64,000 nucleotides of DNA from Pirellulales bacterium (GTDB taxonomy: Bacteria > Planctomycetota > Planctomycetia > Pirellulales > Lacipirellulaceae): contig JALHQZ010000004.1 of assembly GCA_022841705.1 (NCBI GenBank), positions 186,001 to 250,000 on the forward strand. Reading direction: 5' to 3'. Shown here piece after piece: positions 27,183 to 35,907 of this stretch. Both the position numbers and the translations under genes were made by a program. The notes under the pieces were generated by a model. That model saw only the letters and a program-made list of their open reading frames with translations. It did not search any database and was not told where the DNA came from. The number at the start of each line of letters is the position of its first letter. Position 1 is the stretch's first letter.

Positions 27183-28325
27183 TTAGCGCCCCATCCCGCT
27201 CGCCGCCTTCCGCTTCGCCCGATCCCGGAGCGCCGCGGCAAACAGCACCGGCGCGAGCACCGCCCCGCACCACCGTAGCGTGCGGCTGGGAGCGAGAATT
27301 TCGGTTGCGTTAGCAACGGGCTCTGTTTGCGGAGTGGTGCTGCCGAGCGATAATCCAACCTTCGTGGCAGTTTGCACGGAAGCCGTTTCGCCGCTGAGCG
27401 CGAGGAACAGCTCCGCATCATCGGCCGAGTTGGCGGCCGCCAACAGCACCAGGTCGTTCACCCAGTCGGCAGCCATGTAATCTTCGGGGTGGAGTTCGGA
27501 GGCGGAAGTTTGCGCAATGTGATTGGCCGCTCCCTTCACTTCGTGCGGCAGGCGGTGCGCGTCGAGCAGCTTCTGCACCTGTGCCGCTTCCTCGCGGGTG
27601 ATTTCTAGCCACTGCGTTTCGGCGTACCCAGCGTAGGCGGCGTCACGCGCGGTGAGCGGTTCGTCAATCGCTGCTTCAACCGCCGAGACATCCCAACCAC
27701 GATTTGCGGTGGCGATGAGCTGGGCAGTGGCGTCAACGATGGGTGCGGTCACGTTAGTGGGCGCCGTCGGCTGAGCTTGAGCGATACCCAGAGGGGGTGA
27801 AGTCAATTCGAGTTCGGCGCCAAGCAGTTCCAGTGCGGCGAGTGACAACGGCGTGTGCGTATCGCCCGGCTCACGCACTAGAACGAGATTAGGGATCGGC
27901 GCGTCGTTAGTTAGCGGGGGCGACAATTGCGAGCGCAATGGGCCGCCGCCGTTCGGTGTGGCGACCGGTGTTTCGTCGAAGGGTTGAGTGGTCGGGGCGA
28001 AAAGTACGTAGAGCGTGCCGGTCGACGGCTGCCACAACGCGGCGATGGGACGCAGCTTTGCCTCGCTGTGTTGGCTCGGTGAACGACTGAGAACTTCGGC
28101 GGCGCTGGCCTCATCACCATGCTCGGGCGAACCAGCGAAAGATTCGTGCGACCACTGTGCGAAGATCGGCCGCGGGCCAAAATCTTCCCAGTGTTCGTAC
28201 GGAGTTAGGCCGAAATCGCCGCCAAACCCACCGAAGTTGGCGGACAAGGCGAGCCGCGATTCGAGCGGTTCGATCCGCGGGTGACGACTGCGCGGGGAGG
28301 CGGAATGATTATGGCGGGCGTTCAT
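27183..28325 (-). CDS. surface protein with N-terminal PLESRLALS motif and C-terminal anchor
   Basis: A 380-residue protein. The N-terminus (HPRIEPLESRLALSA, about 16-30) carries a motif that recurs at the start of several planctomycete exported proteins in this window. No conventional signal peptide is obvious. The middle is low-complexity and acidic. The C-terminus (WCGAVLAPVLFAAALRDRAKR) looks like a membrane anchor followed by positive charges. It starts 7 bases after the Ser/Thr kinase stop codon, so it is in that operon. Function unknown; association with the ECF/kinase genes is the main clue. Confidence 0.72.
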   Translation of the reverse strand: MNARHNHSASPRSRHPRIEPLESRLALSANFGGFGGDFGLTPYEHWEDFGPRPIFAQWSHESFAGSPEHGDEASAAEVLSRSPSQHSEAKLRPIAALWQPSTGTLYVLFAPTTQPFDETPVATPNGGGPLRSQLSPPLTNDAPIPNLVLVREPGDTHTPLSLAALELLGAELELTSPPLGIAQAQPTAPTNVTAPIVDATAQLIATANRGWDVSAVEAAIDEPLTARDAAYAGYAETQWLEITREEAAQVQKLLDAHRLPHEVKGAANHIAQTSASELHPEDYMAADWVNDLVLLAAANSADDAELFLALSGETASVQTATKVGLSLGSTTPQTEPVANATEILAPSRTLRWCGAVLAPVLFAAALRDRAKRKAASGMGR

Positions 28326-28332
28326 GATGGAA

Positions 28333-30957
28333 TTAGTTCTTAACCGACGAGACTTGGTTATCGCTGACATTTAATTGGGCAACTGTACTTGATTGGGCTT
28401 CATGCCGCGTGCGAAACTCGGCCGAACTTGGAACGGCCGCCAGCGCGCTCTCCTGCAGCGTGAGCGCCGCGGTGGCGACCGTGCGCGCTCGTTCGAATTC
28501 GCCTTGCCGCCACAGCGTGAGCGCCAGGTTGTGGCCCACGCTGCCGGCGTCGCTTTTGGTCTGCTCGTCGTGCGGCGCCTTGGCCATGACGGTTCGATAC
28601 TGCGCGAGCGAATCTTCAAACGCTCGGCTGGCGTTTGCGAAGCGGCCCTGCTGCGCGAGCGCAGCGCCTAGATTGCTTTGGCTGATCGCCAAATCGCGGC
28701 AGTGCCGCACCGCGTGGCGTGACGATGCGACCAGGTGCTCCTGCCACGTAATGGCCGTGCGGAACGCCGATTCAGCCGCCTGCCAGTCCCGTACGGCGCT
28801 GTGCGCGAGGCCCAGATTATTCCACGAGCGCGCGAGCGAACTCCGCGCGGTGGTGTCCAGCGGATCGGCTTCAACGAGTTGTTGTTCGAGCCGAATTGCT
28901 TCTTCAAGATCGCCAATTGCCTTGGGGTTGAGCGAGGCCGGCAACAGGCCGCGCAGATTGTAGGCGTCGGCGAGGCGCCGCGTGAGTTGGCAATCGTTGG
29001 GCGTTGCCGTTTGCAGCGTTCGAAAGTGCTGGATGGCCAGCGAGGCGTGGCGGTCGGCTTCTGCAGCTTGGCCGAGCTCGCGCTCGGCGATCGCCAGATT
29101 CGCCGCCACTGAAGCAAGTTGCCGCTTGAGCGCTACGTCCTCCGGTGAACCGGCGAGCGTTTCTTCATTCAGCGCGAGCGCTTGCCGCAGCACATCGGCC
29201 GCAGCGACGTACTCGCGGCGCTCGCACAACAGCGCGCCGCGATACGCTTTGGTTAGCGCCAGCGTCGCCGCGCGTTCTGCCGCCGCTTGCGGCTTAGCTG
29301 GCGCCTTCGCTAGCGCCCCTTCGGCTTGATCCAACAGCGCCAGCGACTCGTCCGCTTGACCCAATTTACCCACCAGCACGCCCATCTTTGCGTACGCCTT
29401 GGCGACATCCACCGCCAGCGCCGGATCGGCGGCGGCTTCGCTCGCCAGCTGCGAATAAAAATCAAAACTCTCGGCGTAAATCTGTTTGCGAATTCCTTCA
29501 GCGCCGGGAATCGTGGCGAGTTGTTCCGCCGTATCGGCCGCGAACCGGTCGAGGACTTCCTGCGTTTTCTGCAGCCGTTCGGTGGCGACTTTGTTCTCCG
29601 CCAAATAGCGACGATTACTGGCCGATAGCAGCACCACGCTCACGATCAGTCCCGCGACGCCGAGCGCCGCAGCCCCCGCCACGCCGTACATCGTGCGGCG
29701 ATGCCGCTGCGCCCACTTCGTCGCGCGCCGGCGCCAAGTGGTCGGCGCGGCCCACACGGGTTCGCCGCGGAGGAAGCGGCCGAGATCATCGGCCAGCGCT
29801 TGGGCCGACGAATACCGATCGGCCGGCGCCGCTTGCAGCGCTTTGTGAATCACCAGGGCGAAGTCGCGCGGGATCGCCGGGTTGCACGTGAGCATCGGCC
29901 GCGCCGGCGCCGCATGTTCGTTAAGCAATTGCGCAAGCGCCGACCGGCCATCGTGCGGATGCACGCCCGTCGCCAGTTCGTACAGCGTCACGCCGAGCGA
30001 ATAAATGTCCGATCGCGCGTCGATCTCCGCATCCTGCCCGCGGGCTTGTTCGGGGCTCATGTAGCGCATGGTGCCCAGCACATCGCCGCTCTGTGTGAGC
30101 GCCGCCGCTTCGCGCCGCCGGGCGACGCCAAAGTCGGTGACCCACAGTTTGCCAGTTTCATCGATCAATAAGTTCGACGGCTTCACATCGCGATGCACGA
30201 CGCCACAACCGTGTGCCGCATGAAGCGCCGCGGCCGCTTGTTGGCCCCACTCGGCAAGTTGACGAATGTGGGCAGCGAGATCGCGGGGAACTGGTTGCAA
30301 GAGCAGTGGACGAGGCACGCTTGGCTTCGTCGTAGCATCGAGCGCGGGTCCGGCGAGCGCAGCGCCGGTGGTGCTTGGCAAATCGGAATCGGTCGAGTTG
30401 CCGCGCGTAGAACTGGTTCCGCCCGCCGTGCCGGCAAGCCAATCAGCGAGCGAGTGTCCCGCGATGAGCTGCATCGCATAGTAATGCACGCCGTGATCTT
30501 CACCCACCGCGTACACCGGCACGATGTGCGGATGTTGCGCTTGGGCGGCGGCTTGGGCTTCGTTGCGAAACCGCGCGAGTTGCTTCTCACCGATCCCGGC
30601 GGTGCGCGGCAGCACTTTGAGCGCCACGCGCCGCCCGAGCGAAGTCTGCACCGCTTCGTACACCACGCCCATCCCGCCGCGGCCGATTTCCCTCTCCAGC
30701 GTGTACTCGCCGATCTGTTCACCGGTGTTCTCGGCAAAGCGTTTCACCGCCGAGTGCGGATCAGCCGCCGCCCGCAACAAATCGAGCCCGCTCAAATAAG
30801 TCGCCAGCCGCTCGGCATCTTCCGGATGTTGAGCCAAGAACTCCGCGCGTGCTGGCGCTTCGCCTCGTTCTTGGGAAACGAGGTACGCGTCGAGCAAACG
30901 CGCCAGGCGGTCTTGCTCGGTCGCTTGCAGGTCGAGGGTGTTGGTTACAGGTGGCAT
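28333..30957 (-). CDS. Ser/Thr protein kinase with transmembrane segment and TPRs
   Basis: An 874-residue Hanks-type kinase. Residues 1-80 form an N-terminal alpha-helical region. The kinase domain has a glycine-rich loop IGRGGMGVVYEA (about 93-104), the VALKVL lysine (about 113-118), catalytic VHRDVKPSNLL and DFGVARR, with a poorly conserved insert rich in Ser/Thr/Gly. A membrane segment follows (GVAGAAALGVAGLIVSVVLL, about 425-444), then TPR-type repeats to the C-terminus, outside the cytoplasm by topology. It lies 160 bp downstream of the ECF sigma factor on the same strand and 7 bp before the LESR-motif protein, so the three probably form one signalling operon. Confidence 0.93.
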   Translation of the reverse strand: MPPVTNTLDLQATEQDRLARLLDAYLVSQERGEAPARAEFLAQHPEDAERLATYLSGLDLLRAAADPHSAVKRFAENTGEQIGEYTLEREIGRGGMGVVYEAVQTSLGRRVALKVLPRTAGIGEKQLARFRNEAQAAAQAQHPHIVPVYAVGEDHGVHYYAMQLIAGHSLADWLAGTAGGTSSTRGNSTDSDLPSTTGAALAGPALDATTKPSVPRPLLLQPVPRDLAAHIRQLAEWGQQAAAALHAAHGCGVVHRDVKPSNLLIDETGKLWVTDFGVARRREAAALTQSGDVLGTMRYMSPEQARGQDAEIDARSDIYSLGVTLYELATGVHPHDGRSALAQLLNEHAAPARPMLTCNPAIPRDFALVIHKALQAAPADRYSSAQALADDLGRFLRGEPVWAAPTTWRRRATKWAQRHRRTMYGVAGAAALGVAGLIVSVVLLSASNRRYLAENKVATERLQKTQEVLDRFAADTAEQLATIPGAEGIRKQIYAESFDFYSQLASEAAADPALAVDVAKAYAKMGVLVGKLGQADESLALLDQAEGALAKAPAKPQAAAERAATLALTKAYRGALLCERREYVAAADVLRQALALNEETLAGSPEDVALKRQLASVAANLAIAERELGQAAEADRHASLAIQHFRTLQTATPNDCQLTRRLADAYNLRGLLPASLNPKAIGDLEEAIRLEQQLVEADPLDTTARSSLARSWNNLGLAHSAVRDWQAAESAFRTAITWQEHLVASSRHAVRHCRDLAISQSNLGAALAQQGRFANASRAFEDSLAQYRTVMAKAPHDEQTKSDAGSVGHNLALTLWRQGEFERARTVATAALTLQESALAAVPSSAEFRTRHEAQSSTVAQLNVSDNQVSSVKN

Positions 30958-31117
30958 GCGGCCAAATATGTTACGTTCGTGCGTTTGGCGAGTTGGTTGC
31001 CTATCTGTTTATTTGTACAGTATCAGGTGGCCACTTTCCAGTCAAACTTTTGGAAAAGTTTCGGGAATTTTCCAACCGGGGGGTGGCCAAAAAATGGGTT
31101 GAATTCGCGAGAGTTGT

Positions 31118-31786
31118 TCACTTCAAACTCGAATCCTCCGTCGCATACGTCGCGCGCAACTTATCAATCGCCCGCAACCACAACATCCGGGCGGCGCTTG
31201 TGGTGCGGCCCATCTCTGCCGCCACTTCGTCGAAGCTCAGGCCTTTGAGGTTCCGCAGCAGCAGCACTTGGCGGTAATCCTCGGGCAGCGTGGCAAGCCG
31301 GTCTGCTAGCAGCACCGCCTCTTCGCGATGCTGGGCGATTTGGCTCGGCGATTCGTTCCGGCCCGGAATCATCGCCGCCAACTGAATTGTCGATTGCGTG
31401 AGCGATTGGGCCAAGTGATGGAGCGAAACTTCCCGCCGCACATCACGCCGGGCGGCCAGCAGATGTTGTTCAACGAAAGTCGCCAAGTTGTTCACCAAAA
31501 TCTGTCGCAGCCACGCCAGCAGTTCCCCTTCGGAAGAGCCCCGGAATTGGGCGAAGTTAGCGTGCGCCCGCAGCATGGTCTCCTGCACAATGTCCGATGG
31601 GCTCAGCCGAGCGGCCAGCCGTCGATCGATCTGCGTCGCCGCCAACACTTGCAAATAGTTGCGGTAGAGCGTGAGCAGTTGGCCTACGTCGGCCTGAGCG
31701 CCGGACTGCGCCGCCAAGATCAGCGCCTGCACATCGGGTGCGCTGTGCGAACCTGAGGGGGGCGAACTAGGCATGCTGGCGACCAT
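31118..31786 (-). CDS. ECF-type RNA polymerase sigma factor linked to a Ser/Thr kinase
   Basis: A 222-residue sigma-70 family protein of the extracytoplasmic function type. Region 2 is visible in LSPSDIVQETMLRAHANFAQF (about 60-80) and region 4 in LPEDYRQVLLLRNLKGLSFDEVA (about 163-185), the latter with a helix-turn-helix. The N-terminus MVASMPSSPPSGS is low-complexity and region 3 is absent, as expected for ECF factors. It is the first gene of the kinase operon. Planctomycetes are known for ECF factors paired with kinases rather than anti-sigma factors, and this arrangement fits. No anti-sigma gene is visible. Confidence 0.92.
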   Translation of the reverse strand: MVASMPSSPPSGSHSAPDVQALILAAQSGAQADVGQLLTLYRNYLQVLAATQIDRRLAARLSPSDIVQETMLRAHANFAQFRGSSEGELLAWLRQILVNNLATFVEQHLLAARRDVRREVSLHHLAQSLTQSTIQLAAMIPGRNESPSQIAQHREEAVLLADRLATLPEDYRQVLLLRNLKGLSFDEVAAEMGRTTSAARMLWLRAIDKLRATYATEDSSLK

Positions 31787-32250
31787 CGGTGTTGTCTCTT
31801 TACGTGGATTTGGGTGGCACTGACTTTCGGCCGCTTCTAAATCACCACCTGGAAAACTGCGACCGGCCGAATGTCAGTGTGGCGCCAGCCATAAGAAGTG
31901 CTGCGGCTTGCTACCTACGGCCTACCGGCCGCCCCGACAATCGGCCGGACATCTCTTCTCTCCGTGGCGAGTCGTTTGCGGCCGAAAGTCGGGGCCACCC
32001 TATTCACCACTCTGAAAGACGGATTTCGCGGCGGAATGTCATTCTCGCAAAGCAAAGTTTTTTATTCGCGCACCCGGCGTTGGGAATAAAACCCCGTTTC
32101 TCAATAAATGGCTCGCAAACCGTTGCGCCTGCCTCAATTTTCCCGTCTCTTACCGGGGGGAGGAGTGGTTCGGCAGCAAGCCGACGTGCCGTAAGTTGGA
32201 TCATTTGGCGGCTTTAGGTAACTTTCCTCCCACCATCCAAGGCGTGGAAC
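31787..32250. other. intergenic repeat-rich region between the ECF gene and the LETLESR protein
   Basis: No gene is visible in the 464 bases. It holds three arms of a palindromic repeat (see 31812-32000), which make the region GC-rich, then an AT-richer stretch near 32040-32100 (e.g. AAAGCAAAGTTTTTTATTC) that may carry the divergent or downstream promoter. No RNA gene was recognised. Confidence 0.6.
31812..32000. repeat. array of palindromic repeat arms around CTTTCGGCCGC
   Basis: The arm at 31812-31834 (core ACTTTCGGCCGC) is matched in reverse by the arm at 31978-32000 (core GCGGCCGAAAGT). A third related arm occupies 31864-31886 in reverse orientation relative to the first. The ends share GGGTGGC / GCCACCC. 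It looks like two nested or overlapping REP-type elements. Confidence 0.6.
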
Positions 32251-33318
32251 ATGAGAACAGACAGGCAAGAATTTGGTCATCCCCTGGCGCTGGAAACCCT
32301 CGAATCGCGACGTTGCCTCACGGTGTCGGCGGTCGCCTCGGCGGGGGGTGACCTCTTGATCTCGGGTACGCCGGACGGGGCGGTGGAAATCGTCGCCGTC
32401 GCGGCCGACACCTACCGCGTGACCGATAATGGGGTGGTGATCGCGGACGAAACCACCCTCACCGGCGTGAATGATGACATCCGCATCAATCTCACCGCCC
32501 CTTCCTCCGGGACAGCGGCCTCCGGTACGGCGGCGACAGTGTCGCTCGATCTCTCCGCGGCAGTAGTGGACGAAGTCTACGCCAGCCTCGGCAAGAACGG
32601 CGGCAGCTTCGTGGTCACCGGCGGCACAATCGAACGGCTGAATTACCGCGGCAGTTCGGCAGCCGATAGCGTCACGCTCGCCACCACGATTGAAGAACTG
32701 GCGGCGATTGAGCTGCGCGGCGGCGACAACAGCCTAACCGTTTCCGGTGAAGTGGGTCGCCTGGCAATTGGCGCGGGCAGCGGCGCCGATGCAATCACGC
32801 TTACCGCGGATTCGACCGTTACCGGTGGCGTGCATGTCTACCTCGGCGATGGCGCGAACACTGTGACCGTCGGCGGTACGGTAGACGGCGCGCTGAGCAT
32901 CGCTGCCGGGTCGGGCGACGATTCGGTAGTGATCGAAGCGGGCGCCGGCGTGGCGGAATCGGTCCGCGTGCTACTCGGCAGCGGGCTCAACAGCACGACT
33001 CTCGCCGGCAGCATTGGTGAGAATGCCCTCGTAAGTGGCGGATCGGGCGACGACACCGTGACGATCGCCGACACCGGCACGATTGGCGGCAAGTTCCTCG
33101 CCGTGCTTGGCGGTGGCGTGAACGCCGTCACGCACAACGGCGCTGTGACCGAAGACTTCACCGTTTACACCGCCACCGAGGAAGACATCGTGACGATCGC
33201 CGAAACGGCCACCGTCGGCGGCGAAACCACGCTCGCCGTCGGCGAACAGCCAACCAAAGGTCGCGGCCGTTTTGGCAGCTTCCGCTTCGCGGGCCGGGAG
33301 CGGTTCTTTGTGCAGTAG
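32251..33318 (+). CDS. LETLESR-motif surface protein with beta-helix-like repeats
   Basis: A 355-residue protein. The N-terminus has LETLESRRCLTVSA (about 14-27), the same N-terminal motif type as two other large proteins of this window. The rest consists of about 25-residue repeats with the pattern GxGxDxxTL/V...GGxxVxLGxGxNxVTVxG (for example LGDGANTVTVGGTVDGALSI and LGSGLNSTTLAGSIGENAL), suggesting a beta-helix or beta-roll secreted structure. The C-terminus is basic (RGRFGSFRFAGRERFF). No enzyme signature is visible. Adhesion or surface layering is a guess. Confidence 0.75.
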   Translation: MRTDRQEFGHPLALETLESRRCLTVSAVASAGGDLLISGTPDGAVEIVAVAADTYRVTDNGVVIADETTLTGVNDDIRINLTAPSSGTAASGTAATVSLDLSAAVVDEVYASLGKNGGSFVVTGGTIERLNYRGSSAADSVTLATTIEELAAIELRGGDNSLTVSGEVGRLAIGAGSGADAITLTADSTVTGGVHVYLGDGANTVTVGGTVDGALSIAAGSGDDSVVIEAGAGVAESVRVLLGSGLNSTTLAGSIGENALVSGGSGDDTVTIADTGTIGGKFLAVLGGGVNAVTHNGAVTEDFTVYTATEEDIVTIAETATVGGETTLAVGEQPTKGRGRFGSFRFAGRERFFVQ

Positions 33319-33396
33319 TTGTGTTTCTCTCCTCCGACATCAGTCGGGGGAGCGCGTCAACGGATGATTTCCATTCAACCCCTTCGAGTATCAACC

Positions 33397-34188
33397 ATGC
33401 GTACCTGCGCTTTGCTCCTAATCCTTTCCCTCACCACAACCGGTTACGCCCACCGCGGCGGCGGTGGTTTGGGCGGCGACCTGTTCGGCCGCGGCGCCCA
33501 CGGCGGCGGCTTCGGCGGGCACAGTTTTGATTTCGAAGCAATGCAATCCCGTTTCGAATCCAAGTTCACCAACCTGATGGGCGACTACGATACGGGGCTC
33601 GCCGAAGTGACCAACTTCTACACCACTGAAGATTACATGGACATTGTCAGCCGGATGGAACGGCTCACCGAACGGTACGACCTGTTCGTGCTGAAGTCGG
33701 AAAACTATCTCGAGTCGCTCGGCTCGTCGATCACCACGGTCACGGATCGCCAAACGTACTACGACGAACTGCTGGCGGAGTATCAAGCGCGGACCGATCT
33801 ATCGGCGCGGCGACTCGAGCGCATCACCACCCAAATTGAAACGATTCAAACGAAGCTCGAAGACAAGCTCAACTTTCTGACAGAACAGCAAACTTCACTC
33901 ACCACGCTGCTGCCGACTTACACGGCGTACCAAACGACACTCGGCGCCTATCTCGAAGAAATCATCGCGGCGGGCGGTGGCACGACAGAGACCACGGCGG
34001 AAGCGCTGGCACTATCGGCCCCAACGACGGCGCCCGTGATGGCAGCGTTCTACGCGGCGCCGGCCCAGGTCGCGAACGTCGCCGCCGCCGCACCGGTGCC
34101 GGAACCAAATACGCTCGTCATTCTGGTTGCGGTCTCTACGGTCATTTTGGGCCGCCAAGCGGTCCGCGACCGGCAAAATCAGCGCTAA
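33397..34188 (+). CDS. PEP-CTERM protein with long coiled-coil
   Basis: A 263-residue exported protein. A signal peptide (MRTCALLLILSLTTTGYA) is followed by a Gly/His-rich stretch (HRGGGGLGGDLFGRG), then a long helical coiled-coil (about 60-190, e.g. RRLERITTQIETIQTKLEDK), and finally a PEP-CTERM signal VPEPNTLVILVAVSTVILG with a basic tail. Upstream in-frame ATGs at 33319 and 33364 are rejected because they precede the signal peptide. Function is unknown; PEP-CTERM proteins are processed by an exosortase, and no exosortase gene is in the window. Confidence 0.8.
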   Translation: MRTCALLLILSLTTTGYAHRGGGGLGGDLFGRGAHGGGFGGHSFDFEAMQSRFESKFTNLMGDYDTGLAEVTNFYTTEDYMDIVSRMERLTERYDLFVLKSENYLESLGSSITTVTDRQTYYDELLAEYQARTDLSARRLERITTQIETIQTKLEDKLNFLTEQQTSLTTLLPTYTAYQTTLGAYLEEIIAAGGGTTETTAEALALSAPTTAPVMAAFYAAPAQVANVAAAAPVPEPNTLVILVAVSTVILGRQAVRDRQNQR

Positions 34189-34249
34189 ATCGCCACCTTC
34201 AAGTAGAATAAGGCGTTAGCCGCGACGCGCAAGCGGATCGCGTGTTTTG

Positions 34250-34335
34250 AAGAATGCGGAATGCGGAGGTGCGAATGCGAAATAAGAAACGGCCGCACTC
34301 CACGTCTCCGATTCCGCACTTCGCATTCCGACTTC
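34250..34335. repeat. imperfect inverted repeat between two PEP-CTERM genes
   Basis: AATGCGGAATGCGGAGGTGC near 34255-34274 and CCGCACTTCGCATTCCGAC near 34313-34331 form imperfect complementary arms around a central AAGAAACGGCCGCACTCC. It looks like a palindromic intergenic repeat; another copy is not seen in the window. Confidence 0.45.
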
Positions 34336-34386
34336 CACCTTCACCCACTCACGCGCTCCGCTCCGCGGTCGCGGCTTTCGGATAGC

Positions 34387-35907
34387 ATGTTTCGAATTGT
34401 CTTCATCATCGGCATCTTCGCGAGCACGGCGACCGCTTATGTGCCGGCGACGACCACGTGGAACCAAACGAACGTTCGTCGGCCGGTAAACTTGTCGTGG
34501 AGCATTGTCCGCGATGGAACCACCACTCCCGACACGCGCGATGGGGTGAGCAATCTCATTTCGTATCTGGATGGCAAGTTTGGCGCCGGACCGGGCGGAA
34601 CGAATCTCACCTTGCGGCCGTGGTTCCCGTTTTTCCAAGACTCGTTTGATCGCTGGGAAGAGTTGGGCGGCATTGATTTCACTTACTCCGCGCAAGATGA
34701 CGGCAGCGCGCTTTCCGGCGCCTCCGGACAAGCGAATGTCCGCGGCGACATTCGCATCGGCGGCTCGTACGTGGATGGTCCCAGTAGCACGCTCGCTTAC
34801 ACCTATCTGCCGCGCGATGGAGATATGGTGTTCGACACCGGGGAAACGACTTTCTACTCCGACCCTGCGGACAATTACCGCCCGTTCCGCAATACCGTGA
34901 TGCACGAACTGGGCCACGCGTTTGGGCTGTTGCATATTGAATCGTCGACCAGCAACCTGCTGATGGAACCGTTCAGCAACGATGTGTTCGATGGCCCGCA
35001 ACTAGACGACGTGCGCGGCATCCACGGGTTGTACGGCGACGTGTACGAAAAGACCAATAACAACCTAGGGAACGGCACGGCTGCCCGGGCGACGCCGCTC
35101 GGCGGCTTGTCCAACGGCGGGAGCTTGGCGATCGGCACGAGCGCCATCACCAGTACGCAAGCCATCGCGGATGGCGCCGTCGATTTTGTGAGCATTGCCG
35201 ATAATACCGACGCCGACGTGTTTTCGTTCACCATCACCGCGCCGCTCACCCTGAGCGCCACACTCACACCGCGCGGGGGGGTGTTCAATCAAGGGGTGGA
35301 GGGTGGTGCGCAGTCGAGTTTCAACGCCAACGCGCGGAACAATCTGGCGCTCACGCTCCTGGGCTCGAACGGCGTGACCCAACTGGGCTCGGCGGACTCC
35401 GCTACGGCAGGCGTCGCGGAAACGCTTACCAACATCGCGCTGGCTGCCGCTGGCACGTACTATGTGCGCGTTCAAGGCGCCGACGCGAACGTGCAGCTCT
35501 ACGATTTGCTCCTCACCGCGCAGGCAAACGCCCCCCTCTTGGCCGGCGATTACAACGACGATGGCGTGGTGAACGCCGCCGACTACGCCGTCTGGCGCGA
35601 TAACCTGGGCCTCGACGTGGTGCTGCCGGGTGACACCACGCCGGGCAACGTGAGTGGGGCGGACTACAACGTGTGGGTGAGCGCGTTTGGGAACTCGTCG
35701 GCGGCGACCGCGGTTGCGGCGACGGTTCCGGAGCCGAGTACGATGATGCTGGCGCTTGGCGCCATGATTTTCGGCAGCCGATTGATATTCTCGCGATCCC
35801 TGATTCCGGTAAAATGCCGACTTTCGCACCTGCCGGAGCTACCGCGTGCTGCAACTTCGTCAGCGAACTTCGCCATTGTGTGCGTCTCATCCGCTGTTGG
35901 CGGTTGA
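34387..35907 (+). CDS. matrixin-like metalloprotease, dockerin and PEP-CTERM
   Basis: A 506-residue exported zinc metalloprotease. Signal peptide MFRIVFIIGIFASTATAYVP, then a metzincin domain with VMHELGHAFGLLH (H173, E174, H177, H183) and a Met-turn LLMEP (M193). A C-terminal domain with PPC-like sequence follows, then a dockerin-like pair (GDYNDDGVVNAADY, with a second at GNVSGADY) and a PEP-CTERM signal VPEPSTMMLALGAMIFG. The frame continues about 35 residues past the usual end, overlapping the next gene by 62 bases. The ATG at 34387 is the natural start; the frame is open upstream but lacks coding signal. Confidence 0.86.
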   Translation: MFRIVFIIGIFASTATAYVPATTTWNQTNVRRPVNLSWSIVRDGTTTPDTRDGVSNLISYLDGKFGAGPGGTNLTLRPWFPFFQDSFDRWEELGGIDFTYSAQDDGSALSGASGQANVRGDIRIGGSYVDGPSSTLAYTYLPRDGDMVFDTGETTFYSDPADNYRPFRNTVMHELGHAFGLLHIESSTSNLLMEPFSNDVFDGPQLDDVRGIHGLYGDVYEKTNNNLGNGTAARATPLGGLSNGGSLAIGTSAITSTQAIADGAVDFVSIADNTDADVFSFTITAPLTLSATLTPRGGVFNQGVEGGAQSSFNANARNNLALTLLGSNGVTQLGSADSATAGVAETLTNIALAAAGTYYVRVQGADANVQLYDLLLTAQANAPLLAGDYNDDGVVNAADYAVWRDNLGLDVVLPGDTTPGNVSGADYNVWVSAFGNSSAATAVAATVPEPSTMMLALGAMIFGSRLIFSRSLIPVKCRLSHLPELPRAATSSANFAIVCVSSAVGG

